A stretch of 64,000 nt of DNA. It comes from Hymenobacter sp. H14-R3 (GTDB taxonomy: Bacteria > Bacteroidota > Bacteroidia > Cytophagales > Hymenobacteraceae). How positions within the stretch are numbered: the stretch's first letter is position 1; each line of letters opens with the position of its first letter. Under the pieces are notes generated by a model. The model did not search any database. It worked only from the letters and a program-made list of their open reading frames with translations, and was not told the DNA's origin. The translations under genes were made by a program, and so were the position numbers. Of the stretch, positions 33,816 to 42,338 are shown in pieces. Where the stretch lies: positions 1 through 64,000 of the forward strand of contig NZ_JASITD010000009.1 in assembly GCF_030063445.1 (NCBI RefSeq). The letters are read 5' to 3'.

Positions 33816-36800
33816 TCAGCGTGCGCAAATGCCCCGGTAGGGGCAATACTCGCACTTGGCCAGGTCGTCGGTTTTGCGGATGGGCTCGGCGGGGTCCAGC
33901 ATGCGCAGGGCCAGGCGGCCGATGAGCTCGGCGCTGGCTTTGAGGAAGTTGGGCTCGCCGGTGCCTTCGGTGATGAAGTCGAGCGGGGCGCTGAGCAGGC
34001 CCTCGTCAATTTTGCGCAGCGACATAATCGCGGCCTCCGAATTGGGCGGCGCGGGGTGGGTTTCGTCGCTTTCCAGCATGAAGCGGTAGAGCCAGAGCTG
34101 CCGCACCTTGTCGGCCCCGCTGCTCGACTCGGTGAGCAGGCGCGCCACGGTGTCGGGGGCGTTGAGGGGCTTCTGGGTGCCGCGCAGGTTGAGCTCGCGG
34201 CGCTCCACGAGGCCGGTTTTGTAGTCTACCACCCGGCGGCGGCCGTCGGGCAGCGCGTCGATGCGGTCGGCGCGGCCCAGCACGCGCACGGGCAGCCGGG
34301 TGGCGCGGCCCGGCAAGTCCACAAACACGGTGGCGGCCATCGGCTTTTCTTGCGAGGCAATGCGCAGCGGCAGCAGGCCCGGCTGGCCGGGCAGGCTTTC
34401 TAAGTATTTGCGAATGAGCCGGGTAGCCACCTGGCCCAGCACGTGGTTGAGGCCATCGTCGGGGCGAGCCTGGCGCTCCTCGCCCTCCTGGCGCAGCTGG
34501 CGGTGCACCTCGGCGGGCACTTTTTGGATGATGGCGGGCAGGTCGGCGGCCGTGAGCTCGCGGTCTTCTTCCTCAAACGGCTTAAGCAGCTGCTCCAGCG
34601 CATCGTGCACCACGGTGCCAAAGCCATCGGCCCCGAGCGCCTCCTCCACCTCGTCGTTCTCCTGAAACTTGGCTAGGCGCGAGAAGTAGAATTTGAGCGA
34701 GCAGCCCAGGTATTCATTGAGGGCCGAAGGGGAGAGGCCACGCTCTAGCACGCCCCGCAGGCCGGTGAGCATGGCCTCATCCTTGACCAAGACTAAGTCA
34801 TTGGTTAAGTGTGAATTGGGAATAAAGTAGGAAGAAGTATCAGTGGTTGATGCCTCCTTCTTTATTCCCAATTCTTCATTCGCAATGCTTGATTCCTCCT
34901 TAATAAGCACTTCCACCGTCTGGTCTTCCAGCACCAGCCGCGGGTTTTGGGGGGCCAGGTCAAACTCCAGCTGGCGCAGAAACCGGCTGCGCTCGCCGGT
35001 GCGCACGCCCTCGGCCCCGGGCAGCACGTGCACCAAATCGACGCGCCCGGCGCGCTGCAACAGCCGCCAGAAGTTGTAGGCCGCGTTGGCCTCCGCGTCG
35101 GCGTAGGTGGGCAGCCGGAACTCGGCCAGCACATCGTACGGAAACAGCGAATTCTGGCGCTTGGGCGGCGGCAGCGTGTTCTCGTTGCAGCTCAGGATGA
35201 TAACGTGGTCGAAATCCAGGGCCCGGGTTTCGAGCAGGCCCATCAGCTGCACCTGGGCCAGCGGCTCGCCGGCAAAGGGCAGGCGCGTGCGCCGCATCTG
35301 GTCATACAAAAACCGCCGAAACGAGCGCACGCTCAGCCGCTGCGCCCGGCTGCTGAAGGCCGAGTCGAGCTGCCGCACCAGCGTATAAAACAGGTACAGA
35401 TACTCGGTTTCCATGCCCTCGTGGGCGTGGTCGTACACCTGCTTGAGCAGCTCAATGATTGTGTAGCAGGCGGTTATAATCTGGTCGCAGTTGTCCCAGG
35501 TTTTAAACAGCGCCTCCATGAGCGGGTGGCCGTGGCCCAGGCGCAGCAGGTCGGTGGCGGGCAGCAGCACCAGGTGGCGCTTCACAATCTCGCTGCAAAT
35601 ATTGTCGAGCAGCTTGTGGTACTGCGGCTGGTCGGGCTGGGCATCCTGCCACTGCTGGTAGCGGCGCAAAAACGGGTGCGCCAGCAGCTTGCTCACGGCC
35701 AGGTGGTGGTACTTGGGCACGCCATAATCGGGCCCTGGTTCGCCCTCCCGAATGCCAGTGAGGTGCACCTCAAACAGCAAATCGACGAGGTTGAACAGCG
35801 CCGTGCTCTGGAAGCTAAGGCCCATAGTCACGTTAAAATCGGGCACCAGCTCGGCGGGCGGCAGGCCGTGGAGCACGGGCAGCAGCAGGGTTTCGTCGGG
35901 CAGCACCACGGCCACGGTGGCGGTGGGGTTCAGTTGCCGGGCCTCGGCCAGGAGCTGGCCGGCCAGCTTGCCCTGCATGCTGGCATTGGCCACGCCCAGC
36001 ATGCGCAGGTGGTGGGGCCGCTCGCGCAGGTGCTCCTGGTAGGTGAAGGTATCGCGGGGCAGGTCCCACTTTTTCCAGTAGCCGCGCAGCGCCTGCCCGG
36101 CGCGGTTGGGCGTGTCGGCTTCGAGGTAAAACGGGTCGCCGTCGAAATAAATATCGGCCCGGCCCACCTTGCGCAGCAGCGTGATAAACGTTTCCTCGGC
36201 CAGGCTGAGGCCGCCCAACCCCACAAATACGTGGGGAGCGGGCAGGGGCTTTTGCACGTCGGCCAGCTCGGCGCGCAGGCGCTGCACGGCGCGGCGGTAG
36301 GCCAGGCCCGGGTAGGCAAGGTGCTGCTGCTTAAGCAGTTTTTTGAAGCGCAGATACACCCGGTGCAGCTGCCCCCAGAAGCCAAAGTAGCGGTCGAGGC
36401 CCGTGGTTTTCAGCTCGGGGTCGAGCTGCCAGCGCTCCAGGGCCTTGGCCTCGGCCAGGTAAGTAAAAATGGCCTTGGTATCGGCCAGGTGCTGGTCGAG
36501 GGCCGAAAAGTCTTGCAGCAGCAGCCCGCCCCAGCCCACAAAGTGGTCAAACTGCAAGTCGGGGTCAATCTCCTTAAAGATGTCAAATAGCAGCAGTTGC
36601 AGGGCAATGGGCTCCTCCACCTGCACGCCGGCGCGCTCCACGAGGTAGTCTTCCATGGCCGCAATGCGCGGCGACCACAGCGCCTGGCCCTCGGGCGTGG
36701 CCAGGGCCAGCTCGTTTTTGAGGTACACCACGGCGCGGCGCGTGGGCACAATCACCACAAGGTCGGCCAGGGCCTCGGCATCGTGGGTGGCCAGCAGCTC

Positions 36801-36881
36801 GCGGGCCACATCGGCCAAGAAGGAGAGGGTCGAAACCGGGGCCGCCCGCGGGGGCGCAGCCGGTAGGGGAGAGGGTAGCAT
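33816..36881 (-). CDS. PD-(D/E)XK nuclease family protein, AddB-like
   Basis: 1021 aa from ATG 36881. The N-terminal part has a degenerate helicase-like fold (VVIVPTRRAVVYLKNEL, then SVLSCNEN-like IILSCNENTLPPPKR). The C-terminal nuclease has RADRIDALPDG and RVVDYKTG (D...DYK of PD-(D/E)XK). A four-cysteine iron-sulphur staple is complete: one Cys in EYLGCSLKFYFSR and three in CEYCPYRGIC at the end, as in AddB. It likely pairs with an AddA-type helicase encoded elsewhere for double-strand-break repair. An A+T-rich insert interrupts the gene in frame at about 34785-34915. TATCTTTG lies 6 nt before the ATG. Confidence 0.88.
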   Translation of the reverse strand: MLPSPLPAAPPRAAPVSTLSFLADVARELLATHDAEALADLVVIVPTRRAVVYLKNELALATPEGQALWSPRIAAMEDYLVERAGVQVEEPIALQLLLFDIFKEIDPDLQFDHFVGWGGLLLQDFSALDQHLADTKAIFTYLAEAKALERWQLDPELKTTGLDRYFGFWGQLHRVYLRFKKLLKQQHLAYPGLAYRRAVQRLRAELADVQKPLPAPHVFVGLGGLSLAEETFITLLRKVGRADIYFDGDPFYLEADTPNRAGQALRGYWKKWDLPRDTFTYQEHLRERPHHLRMLGVANASMQGKLAGQLLAEARQLNPTATVAVVLPDETLLLPVLHGLPPAELVPDFNVTMGLSFQSTALFNLVDLLFEVHLTGIREGEPGPDYGVPKYHHLAVSKLLAHPFLRRYQQWQDAQPDQPQYHKLLDNICSEIVKRHLVLLPATDLLRLGHGHPLMEALFKTWDNCDQIITACYTIIELLKQVYDHAHEGMETEYLYLFYTLVRQLDSAFSSRAQRLSVRSFRRFLYDQMRRTRLPFAGEPLAQVQLMGLLETRALDFDHVIILSCNENTLPPPKRQNSLFPYDVLAEFRLPTYADAEANAAYNFWRLLQRAGRVDLVHVLPGAEGVRTGERSRFLRQLEFDLAPQNPRLVLEDQTVEVLIKEESSIANEELGIKKEASTTDTSSYFIPNSHLTNDLVLVKDEAMLTGLRGVLERGLSPSALNEYLGCSLKFYFSRLAKFQENDEVEEALGADGFGTVVHDALEQLLKPFEEEDRELTAADLPAIIQKVPAEVHRQLRQEGEERQARPDDGLNHVLGQVATRLIRKYLESLPGQPGLLPLRIASQEKPMAATVFVDLPGRATRLPVRVLGRADRIDALPDGRRRVVDYKTGLVERRELNLRGTQKPLNAPDTVARLLTESSSGADKVRQLWLYRFMLESDETHPAPPNSEAAIMSLRKIDEGLLSAPLDFITEGTGEPNFLKASAELIGRLALRMLDPAEPIRKTDDLAKCEYCPYRGICAR
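34785..34915. repeat. In-frame A+T-rich hairpin insert inside the nuclease gene
   Basis: Perfect 15-bp arms 34813-34827 and 34860-34874 (GAATTGGGAATAAAG and its complement). Composition is far more A+T-rich than the flanking codons. The encoded stretch, rich in E, S, T, I and N (for example EELGIKKEASTTDTSSYF), interrupts an otherwise conserved region between VLEDQTVEVL and KDEAMLTGLRG. Confidence 0.75.
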
Positions 36882-36887
36882 ACTACC

Positions 36888-36895
36888 CAAAGATA
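36888..36895 (-). promoter_or_regulatory. -7 element TATCTTTG with short leader
   Basis: Exact TAnnTTTG on the minus strand, 6 nt before the ATG of the AddB-like gene; predicts a leaderless or nearly leaderless mRNA. Confidence 0.5.
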
Positions 36896-37131
36896 CGGCC
36901 GCTGGCAACCGGCCGGGGCCGCGCCCGGCGTCAAATTGAGGTTTTTGCTCGGCCGGCCAGGCGGCCCGTTCGGTAAGCCAGACGGGCCATCTACTTAGCG
37001 CCTGGGGTAAAGAATGGGGCGGGCGGCGATATTTAAAAGCTGTCGGTCTGGGCGGCCTGGCCGGGTGGAGATTCTCCATACGCCGGGCCCAGCGGGTCGA
37101 TAATACACTCACTCTCTTATTTCTGACTGCT

Positions 37132-37320
37132 ATGAACTACACGACAACCACCGCTCCGCGAGCGGAAGGCCAGCTGGAAACGCCATTTCTGGCTGGAGGC
37201 TGCGTTGGCTGCTGGGCGGCCGGGTACTGCGCCGGCTTTGCGCCCAATAGCTTTGTCCAGCCTCCGCCCGCCTGCCCGCTCACCCCTGGCTCGGGCTCCC
37301 GGCACGCTGGCCGCCGCTAG
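37132..37320 (+). CDS. Small cysteine-rich protein, paralogue 1 (CxxCWAAGYCA)
   Basis: 62 aa, family not recognised. N-terminal 18 residues are polar (MNYTTTTAPRAEGQ...). The core GGCVGCWAAGYCAGFAP is almost the same as in the next gene (GGCGNCWAAGYCAAYAP), and both continue after about 8 residues to a fourth cysteine in CPL. There is no signal peptide or membrane segment. The bases before the start (CTCTCTTATTTCTG) resemble those before paralogue 2. A strong terminator follows. Possible roles include a metal-binding small protein or a modified-peptide precursor; no maturation enzyme is adjacent. Conservation between two copies supports real coding. Confidence 0.65.
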   Translation: MNYTTTTAPRAEGQLETPFLAGGCVGCWAAGYCAGFAPNSFVQPPPACPLTPGSGSRHAGRR

Positions 37321-37351
37321 GCCAGCGCCCCGAAGGCCCAGCCTTCTCTTG

Positions 37352-37389
37352 AAAACCGTGGTGCTGCCCTTGGGTAGTACCACGGTTTT
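37352..37389 (+). terminator. Strong terminator after paralogue 1
   Basis: An 18-bp stem with two G-U pairs, starting AAAACCGTGG and ending CCACGGTTTTTT, with a 2-nt loop and a T run. It isolates the first small gene as its own transcript. Confidence 0.9.
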
Positions 37390-37394
37390 TTGCT

Positions 37395-37642
37395 TTACAT
37401 GATTACGTGATTTCTGGTGATAGTACAATAAAATAATGATTCGTTTAACAGGCTTGAGCAAGTTAATTAAGCCGGGCTAGTGTATTTTTTTCATATAGGC
37501 CAAGAAAATCATCTGGTTCAGCCACAAAAAGTCAGTGTTGGCCTAAGGGGGAGAATAGTAAAAATCCAAATTAAGGACCTGGGAGTAGGTAAGGCACCGA
37601 CTAATGTCCTGCGGCCGGCTCTGCCCTCTCTTTTCTGCTTAT
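37395..37642. promoter_or_regulatory. A+T-rich upstream region of paralogue 2
   Basis: About 250 bp between the terminator and the second small gene, A+T-rich for this genome (for example 37420-37520). I see no exact TAnnTTTG element; the promoter of the second gene is presumably here. Confidence 0.4.
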
Positions 37643-37924
37643 ATGTCCTACGCTAGTATAGTATCTTCTCCTGAGGTAGTTGTGCCCCCCCGCCCCACCG
37701 GGGGCTGCGGCAACTGCTGGGCGGCTGGCTACTGCGCCGCTTATGCTCCCGCTAGCACTCAGGTGCCGGCCAACTGCCCGCTCGGCTCTACCCCCGAGCC
37801 CACCAAAATACCCCCGCTGCCGCCCGCGCGCGGCCTGGCAGCGCCCGAAGCCAGCCCATCCTTAAGCGGCGCCGCTCGCCCCCGTCGGGTAAGCGATAGG
37901 AATATTATGGTAATAAGTAATTGA
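37643..37924 (+). CDS. Small cysteine-rich protein, paralogue 2 (CxxCWAAGYCA)
   Basis: 93 aa from ATG 37643, chosen because it gives the same M-x-Y beginning as paralogue 1. Core GGCGNCWAAGYCAAYAP at residues about 19-35, then NCPLGS with the fourth cysteine. Compared with paralogue 1 it has a longer Pro/Ala/Ser-rich tail ending RRVSDRNIMVISN. No signal peptide, no membrane helix. Function unknown. Two tandem copies, each with its own upstream region, suggest a duplicated and separately expressed small-protein gene. Confidence 0.65.
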   Translation: MSYASIVSSPEVVVPPRPTGGCGNCWAAGYCAAYAPASTQVPANCPLGSTPEPTKIPPLPPARGLAAPEASPSLSGAARPRRVSDRNIMVISN

Positions 37925-37966
37925 TTGCCAATTAATTAAATTAAAAAAGCTGACCTGGGCTAGGTG

Positions 37967-38098
37967 CTCCGGTCCGCCGGCGAAGCCGGCTGACTGGTTG
38001 AAGTATGCGCCGCGTGGCCAGTTGTGCGGGTGTCGTGCAGGTGTCGTTCCTGCCTCGTTCACGCGACAACCGGTCGGCCGGCTTTGCCGGCGGACCTG
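37967..38098. repeat. Imperfect inverted repeat, GC-rich
   Basis: Arms of about 30 nt (near 37967-37998 and 38068-38098), built of GGTCCGCCGGC and GCCGGCGGACC type sequence, match with three mismatches. Related GC-rich sequence occurs in the element at 53993-54107. Confidence 0.7.
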
Positions 38099-38132
38099 GG
38101 CCAATTGCCGGCGGACCTGGGCCAATTGCCGG
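38084..38132 (+). repeat. 21-bp tandem repeat, 2.3 copies
   Basis: Two exact 21-nt units at 38084-38104 and 38105-38125 plus a partial third to 38132. The unit contains GGCGGACCTGGGCCAA. It lies 39 bp before the PIG-L gene and was produced from the right arm of the inverted repeat. Confidence 0.85.
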
Positions 38133-38170
38133 CTCCCGGTAACTTCACGGCCCAAACCGGTTTGCCTTCT

Positions 38171-40819
38171 ATGCCCCTTTCCTTACGCCCCGCTCTCCGC
38201 CTGGCTTTGGCGCTGCTTCTTGCGCATTGCGCGCTGCTCACTGCCCACGCCCAAGCGCCCAAAACCTACACCTCCTCCGAAATTCTGCTGGGGTTGAAAA
38301 AGCTCAACGTGCTGGGCTCGGTGATGTACATCGCCGCTCACCCCGACGACGAAAACACCCGCCTGCTGGCCTACTTCGCCAACGGCCGCCAGCTCGAAAC
38401 CAGCTACCTCAGCTGCACCCGCGGCGACGGCGGCCAGGACCTCATTGGCCCCGAACTGCGCGAGCAGCTCGGCGTAATCCGCACGCAGGAGCTGCTGGCG
38501 GCCCGCCGCATCGACGGCGCGCACCAGTATTTCACCCGCGCCAACGACTTCGGCTTCAGCAAGACCTCGGCCGAAACCTTCACCATCTGGGATAAGGAGC
38601 AGGTGCTCAGCGATATGGTGTGGGTTATCCGCCAGCGCCGACCCGATGTGCTCATCACCCGCTTCCCACCCGATGCCCGCGCCGGCCACGGCCACCACCA
38701 GGCCAGCGCCATCCTGGCCGCCGAGGCCTTCGACGCCGCCGGCGACCCCAAGCGCTTCCCCGAGCAGCTCAAATACGTGCAAGCCTGGCAGCCCAAGCGC
38801 CTGTACTGGAACACCGGCAGCTACTTCGTGAAGCCCGGCGAAAACATGGACGGCTACCTCAAGCTCGACGCCGGCGGCTACAACCCGCTGCTGGGCCAGA
38901 GCTACGGCGAAATCGCGGCCCGCTCGCGCTCCAGCCACCGTAGCCAGGGTTTCGGCGCGGCCGCCCAGCGCGGCGAGGCCATCGAGTACTTCCAGTTTGT
39001 GAAAGGCACCCCCGCCAAAGCGGATTTATTCGAAGGCATCGACCAGACCTGGGACCGCGTGCCGGGCGGCGCGGCTGTTGGCAAAATGGTGGAGGAGGTG
39101 ATTCGGAAATATGATGCGAGCAACCCAAGCGCCAGCGTGGCGGGGTTGGAAAAGGTCTTTCAGGGCCTTGCGTCGCTGATGATAGGGAACAAAGACTACT
39201 TCTGGATTCGTGAGAAGTTGGAGGAAGAATCCGTGCTGACGCAAGCCTGTGTGGGTATTTATGCCGAAGCAACCGTCAGCGAACCTACGCTGACCAGTGG
39301 TGGCGAGGCAACCGTTACCTACGACATTCTTAATCGGTCAGGCCTGCCTATAAAGCTAGAGCAAGTCAGGCTGGCCAGAATGCACTTCATTGGGGATGCG
39401 ACCACCATCACGCTTGATGGTGAAGGCCTTGACCCCAAGCAAGCCGCCGAGCTGAGCACCGGTAAACACGCAACTGGCATAATTCCACTCAAGGGATTCA
39501 ACAACGTCCTTATCTCGCAACCTTACTGGCTGCGCGAACCAGGTTCAGTAGGGATGTATAAGTTTACGGAACCTGAGTCAGACTATCTTAGCATTACGCA
39601 TTTTGTGCGTGGCCAACCCGAAAATGGCCCGGTTGCTACTGCTACTTTCCGCTACGCAGTTGGAGAGAATCGCTTTAAATCCATCACCGTCCCCGTTCAA
39701 TACAAGCACACCGACCCCGTGCTGGGCGAGCTCTATCAGCCCTTGGTGATAGTGCCGCCAGTAATGGTCAACATCCCGCCCGCCCGCGCCTACGTCTTTG
39801 CCGACCAGCAGCCCAAGCAAGTGCCCGTGACGCTGCGCGCCGGCCAGGCCGGGGTAGCCGGGTCGCTGGCCTTGCAGGTACCCAGCGGCTGGCAGGCCGA
39901 GCCGGCCACGGTGGCCTTTAACCTCCAAAACAAGGACGACGAGCAGACTGTCAACTTTATGTTGCGCCCGCTGGCCAGCGCGGCCGAGGGCAAAAGTGAG
40001 CTGCGCGCTGTGGCTACCGTGGGCACCGATAAATACAGCCGGGGCATTCAGCAGATAATCTACCCGCACATTCCGACCCAAACGCTCTTTCCCGAGGCCA
40101 CGGCCCCGCTGGTAAAGCTCAACGTGGCGCGCGGCCACACCAAAACTATTGGCTACCTCATGGGCGCCGGCGATGAGGTGCCCGAGGCCCTGCGCCAGCT
40201 CGGCTACGCCGTGACCCTGCTCAACCCCGCCACCGACCTCACCGCCGCGCACCTCGCCCGCTACGATGCCGTGGTGCTCGGCGTGCGCGCCTACAACACC
40301 TTGGAGCAACTCAAAACCCACCAGCCCGAGCTGCTGAAATACGTTGAAAACGGCGGCACCATGCTGGTGCAATACGTGGTGAACCGCGGCACCATCCTGC
40401 CCCAGATTGGCCCGTACCCCCTCACGCTCTCCAACGACCGCGTAACGGTGGAGAACACGCCCGTTACCTTTCTCACCCCCAGCGCCCCGGTGCTCAATAC
40501 CCCCAACAAGCTCACGCCCGCCGACTTTGCTACCGGCTGGGTGCAGGAGCAGGGCCTGTACTACCCCTCGGCCTGGGATACTCATTACCAAGCGGTTATC
40601 GCCAGCCACGACCCCGGCGAGGCCGATAAGCAAAGCGCCATTCTGGTGGCTCCGTACGGCAAGGGCCGCTACATCTACACCGGCTTGTCGCTGTTTCGTG
40701 AGTTGCCGGCCGGTGTGCCGGGGGCGTTCCGCATTTTGGCCAATTTGGTGGAGTCACAGCCCCACCCCCCAACCCCCTCCCCTGCGGGAGAGGGGGAGCC
40801 ACGACTTCACGCCAAATAG
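38171..40819 (+). CDS. PIG-L family deacetylase, secreted
   Basis: 882 aa from ATG 38171, which gives a signal peptide ending LLTAHAQ; the longer frame from 38024 runs through repeats. Residues 50-230 are the PIG-L/LmbE zinc deacetylase domain: AHPDDE (56-61), TRGDGGQ and HGHHQAS with the third zinc ligand. Middle residues form beta-sandwich domains. Residues about 650-860 look like a ThuA/glutamine-amidotransferase-like domain (DAVVLGVRAYNT, YVENGGTMLVQY). Probably removes N-acetyl groups from amino sugars outside the cytoplasm. The last 19 residues (PHPPTPSPAGEGEPR...) come from an inverted-repeat element. Codon use shifts at about 39080-39710. Confidence 0.85.
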   Translation: MPLSLRPALRLALALLLAHCALLTAHAQAPKTYTSSEILLGLKKLNVLGSVMYIAAHPDDENTRLLAYFANGRQLETSYLSCTRGDGGQDLIGPELREQLGVIRTQELLAARRIDGAHQYFTRANDFGFSKTSAETFTIWDKEQVLSDMVWVIRQRRPDVLITRFPPDARAGHGHHQASAILAAEAFDAAGDPKRFPEQLKYVQAWQPKRLYWNTGSYFVKPGENMDGYLKLDAGGYNPLLGQSYGEIAARSRSSHRSQGFGAAAQRGEAIEYFQFVKGTPAKADLFEGIDQTWDRVPGGAAVGKMVEEVIRKYDASNPSASVAGLEKVFQGLASLMIGNKDYFWIREKLEEESVLTQACVGIYAEATVSEPTLTSGGEATVTYDILNRSGLPIKLEQVRLARMHFIGDATTITLDGEGLDPKQAAELSTGKHATGIIPLKGFNNVLISQPYWLREPGSVGMYKFTEPESDYLSITHFVRGQPENGPVATATFRYAVGENRFKSITVPVQYKHTDPVLGELYQPLVIVPPVMVNIPPARAYVFADQQPKQVPVTLRAGQAGVAGSLALQVPSGWQAEPATVAFNLQNKDDEQTVNFMLRPLASAAEGKSELRAVATVGTDKYSRGIQQIIYPHIPTQTLFPEATAPLVKLNVARGHTKTIGYLMGAGDEVPEALRQLGYAVTLLNPATDLTAAHLARYDAVVLGVRAYNTLEQLKTHQPELLKYVENGGTMLVQYVVNRGTILPQIGPYPLTLSNDRVTVENTPVTFLTPSAPVLNTPNKLTPADFATGWVQEQGLYYPSAWDTHYQAVIASHDPGEADKQSAILVAPYGKGRYIYTGLSLFRELPAGVPGAFRILANLVESQPHPPTPSPAGEGEPRLHAK

Positions 40820-40961
40820 TGCGTTTCGTGGGTTTCGCTTTTACTTTGCAAGCCGGTTGAGTATCACTCAATCGGCTTGTTTGTTATTCACCCTTATTTC
40901 ATCCACGCTGCCGTGGCTCCCCCTCCCCCGTAGGGGAGGGGGCCGGGGGGTGGGGCTATCA
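40760..40961. repeat. C-rich inverted repeat overlapping the PIG-L 3' end
   Basis: Left arm about 40763-40803 (GCCCCACCCCCCAACCCCCT...) is inside the PIG-L coding region; right arm about 40911-40957 is its imperfect complement and ends next to the aspartate kinase start at 40961. The two arms bracket about 110 bp. Confidence 0.8.
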
Positions 40962-42337
40962 TGCTCACAGTAGAAAAAATCGGCGGCACCTCCATGACCG
41001 CCTTCGCCGATGTTCTCCAGAACATCATCTTCCACCACCGCGCGGGCGCCGCTCTCTACAACCGCATTTTTGTGGTGTCGGCCTACGCCGGCGTTACCAA
41101 CTGGCTGCTGGAAAACAAGAAAACCGGCGCGCCTGGCGTGTACCACCGCATCAGCGAAAACCAGGAGTTTGGGGCCGCCCTGCATGACGTGGCCGGCAAG
41201 CTCAAGGAGCTCAACAAAACCTACGCCCCGCTGGGCCTCGACCTGGCCGCGGCCAACGCCTTCGTGGATGAGCGCCTGGGCCAGGCCCAAACCTACCTCG
41301 CCAGCCTCACCAACGTGCTGGCCTCGGGCTACGTCAACAGCTACAATATCTTGCAGGCGGCCCGCGAAATCCTGGCCAGCATCGGGGAGGCGCACTCGGC
41401 CTTCAACTCTGTTAACATACTGCAAAACAAGGGGTTAAATGCCACTTTGGTTGACCTCAGCGGCTTCAGCGATGCCCAGCCCCTCACCATTGACGAGCGC
41501 ATCAGGCAGGCTTTTGCGGGCATCGACTTTGCCCGCACCATCTGCATTGCCACCGGCTACACCAAGGGCACGGAGGGCATTATGCGCGAGTTCGACCGGG
41601 GCTATTCGGAGGTGACCTTCAGCAAGATAGCCGTGGCGGTGCGGCCCCAGGAGGCCATCATTCACAAGGAATACCACCTCTGCTCGGCCGACCCTAACCT
41701 GGTGGGCGTGGACCAGTGCCACCCCGTGTGCTTCACCAACTACGACGTGGCCGACCAGCTCGCCGACGTAGGCATGGAGGCGATTCACCCGAAGGCTTCC
41801 AAGCCTTTGGAAATCAACGCGATAGACTTACGCATTAAAAACACCTTCGACCCCGAGCACCCCGGCACGCTCATCACCCGCGATTTTGTGGCCGACCACA
41901 AGCACGTGGAGGTCATCACGGGCACCGATAAAGTGGTGATGATTGACATCTACGACCCCCTTATGGTGGGCACCGCTGGCTTCGACCTGCACCTCATGCA
42001 GGCGTTTTTCGACCTCAATATCAGCTACATCTTCAAGGCTACCAGCGCCAACAGCATCTCGCTGCTCATCTGGAAAAAGGACTTGAAGCCGCAGCTTATC
42101 AAGGAGTTGGAAGCCAAGTATGAGAAAATAACCGTCGAAAATTCGTCGATGGTTTGCCTCATCGGTTCCAACATCGACCAGCCCGGCCTGCTGGCCCGCG
42201 CCGCCGGTGCGCTGGCCGAAGCGGGCATCAATATCCGCAGCGCGGGCTTCGCGCTACGCAAGGTGAACATCCAGTTTATCCTGGCGCGCGAAGACTATAA
42301 AAACGCCATTATTGCCCTCAACAAGGCATTGGGGTAG
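40961..42337 (+). CDS. Aspartate kinase
   Basis: 458 aa. Phosphorylates aspartate, the first step to lysine, threonine, methionine and diaminopimelate. The N-terminus reads LTVEKIGGTSM, the form found in the Ask_Ect (ectoine-type) branch and not the usual KFGGTS. The catalytic part includes TGYTKGTEGIMREFDRGYSE, and NPKASKPLEI-like IHPKASKPLEINAID. Residues about 330-458 hold two ACT domains (KVVMIDIYDPLMVG, and VCLIGSNIDQPGLLARA), so feedback control by an amino acid is likely. The start could alternatively lie a few codons downstream. No other lysine-pathway gene is adjacent. Confidence 0.9.
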   Translation: MLTVEKIGGTSMTAFADVLQNIIFHHRAGAALYNRIFVVSAYAGVTNWLLENKKTGAPGVYHRISENQEFGAALHDVAGKLKELNKTYAPLGLDLAAANAFVDERLGQAQTYLASLTNVLASGYVNSYNILQAAREILASIGEAHSAFNSVNILQNKGLNATLVDLSGFSDAQPLTIDERIRQAFAGIDFARTICIATGYTKGTEGIMREFDRGYSEVTFSKIAVAVRPQEAIIHKEYHLCSADPNLVGVDQCHPVCFTNYDVADQLADVGMEAIHPKASKPLEINAIDLRIKNTFDPEHPGTLITRDFVADHKHVEVITGTDKVVMIDIYDPLMVGTAGFDLHLMQAFFDLNISYIFKATSANSISLLIWKKDLKPQLIKELEAKYEKITVENSSMVCLIGSNIDQPGLLARAAGALAEAGINIRSAGFALRKVNIQFILAREDYKNAIIALNKALG

Positions 42338-42338
42338 C

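Noticed and set aside
38024..38170. Longer PIG-L start including repeat-derived residues
   Set aside because: The peptide LPADLGQLPADLGQLPA is just the 21-bp tandem repeat; the ATG at 38171 gives a normal signal peptide.
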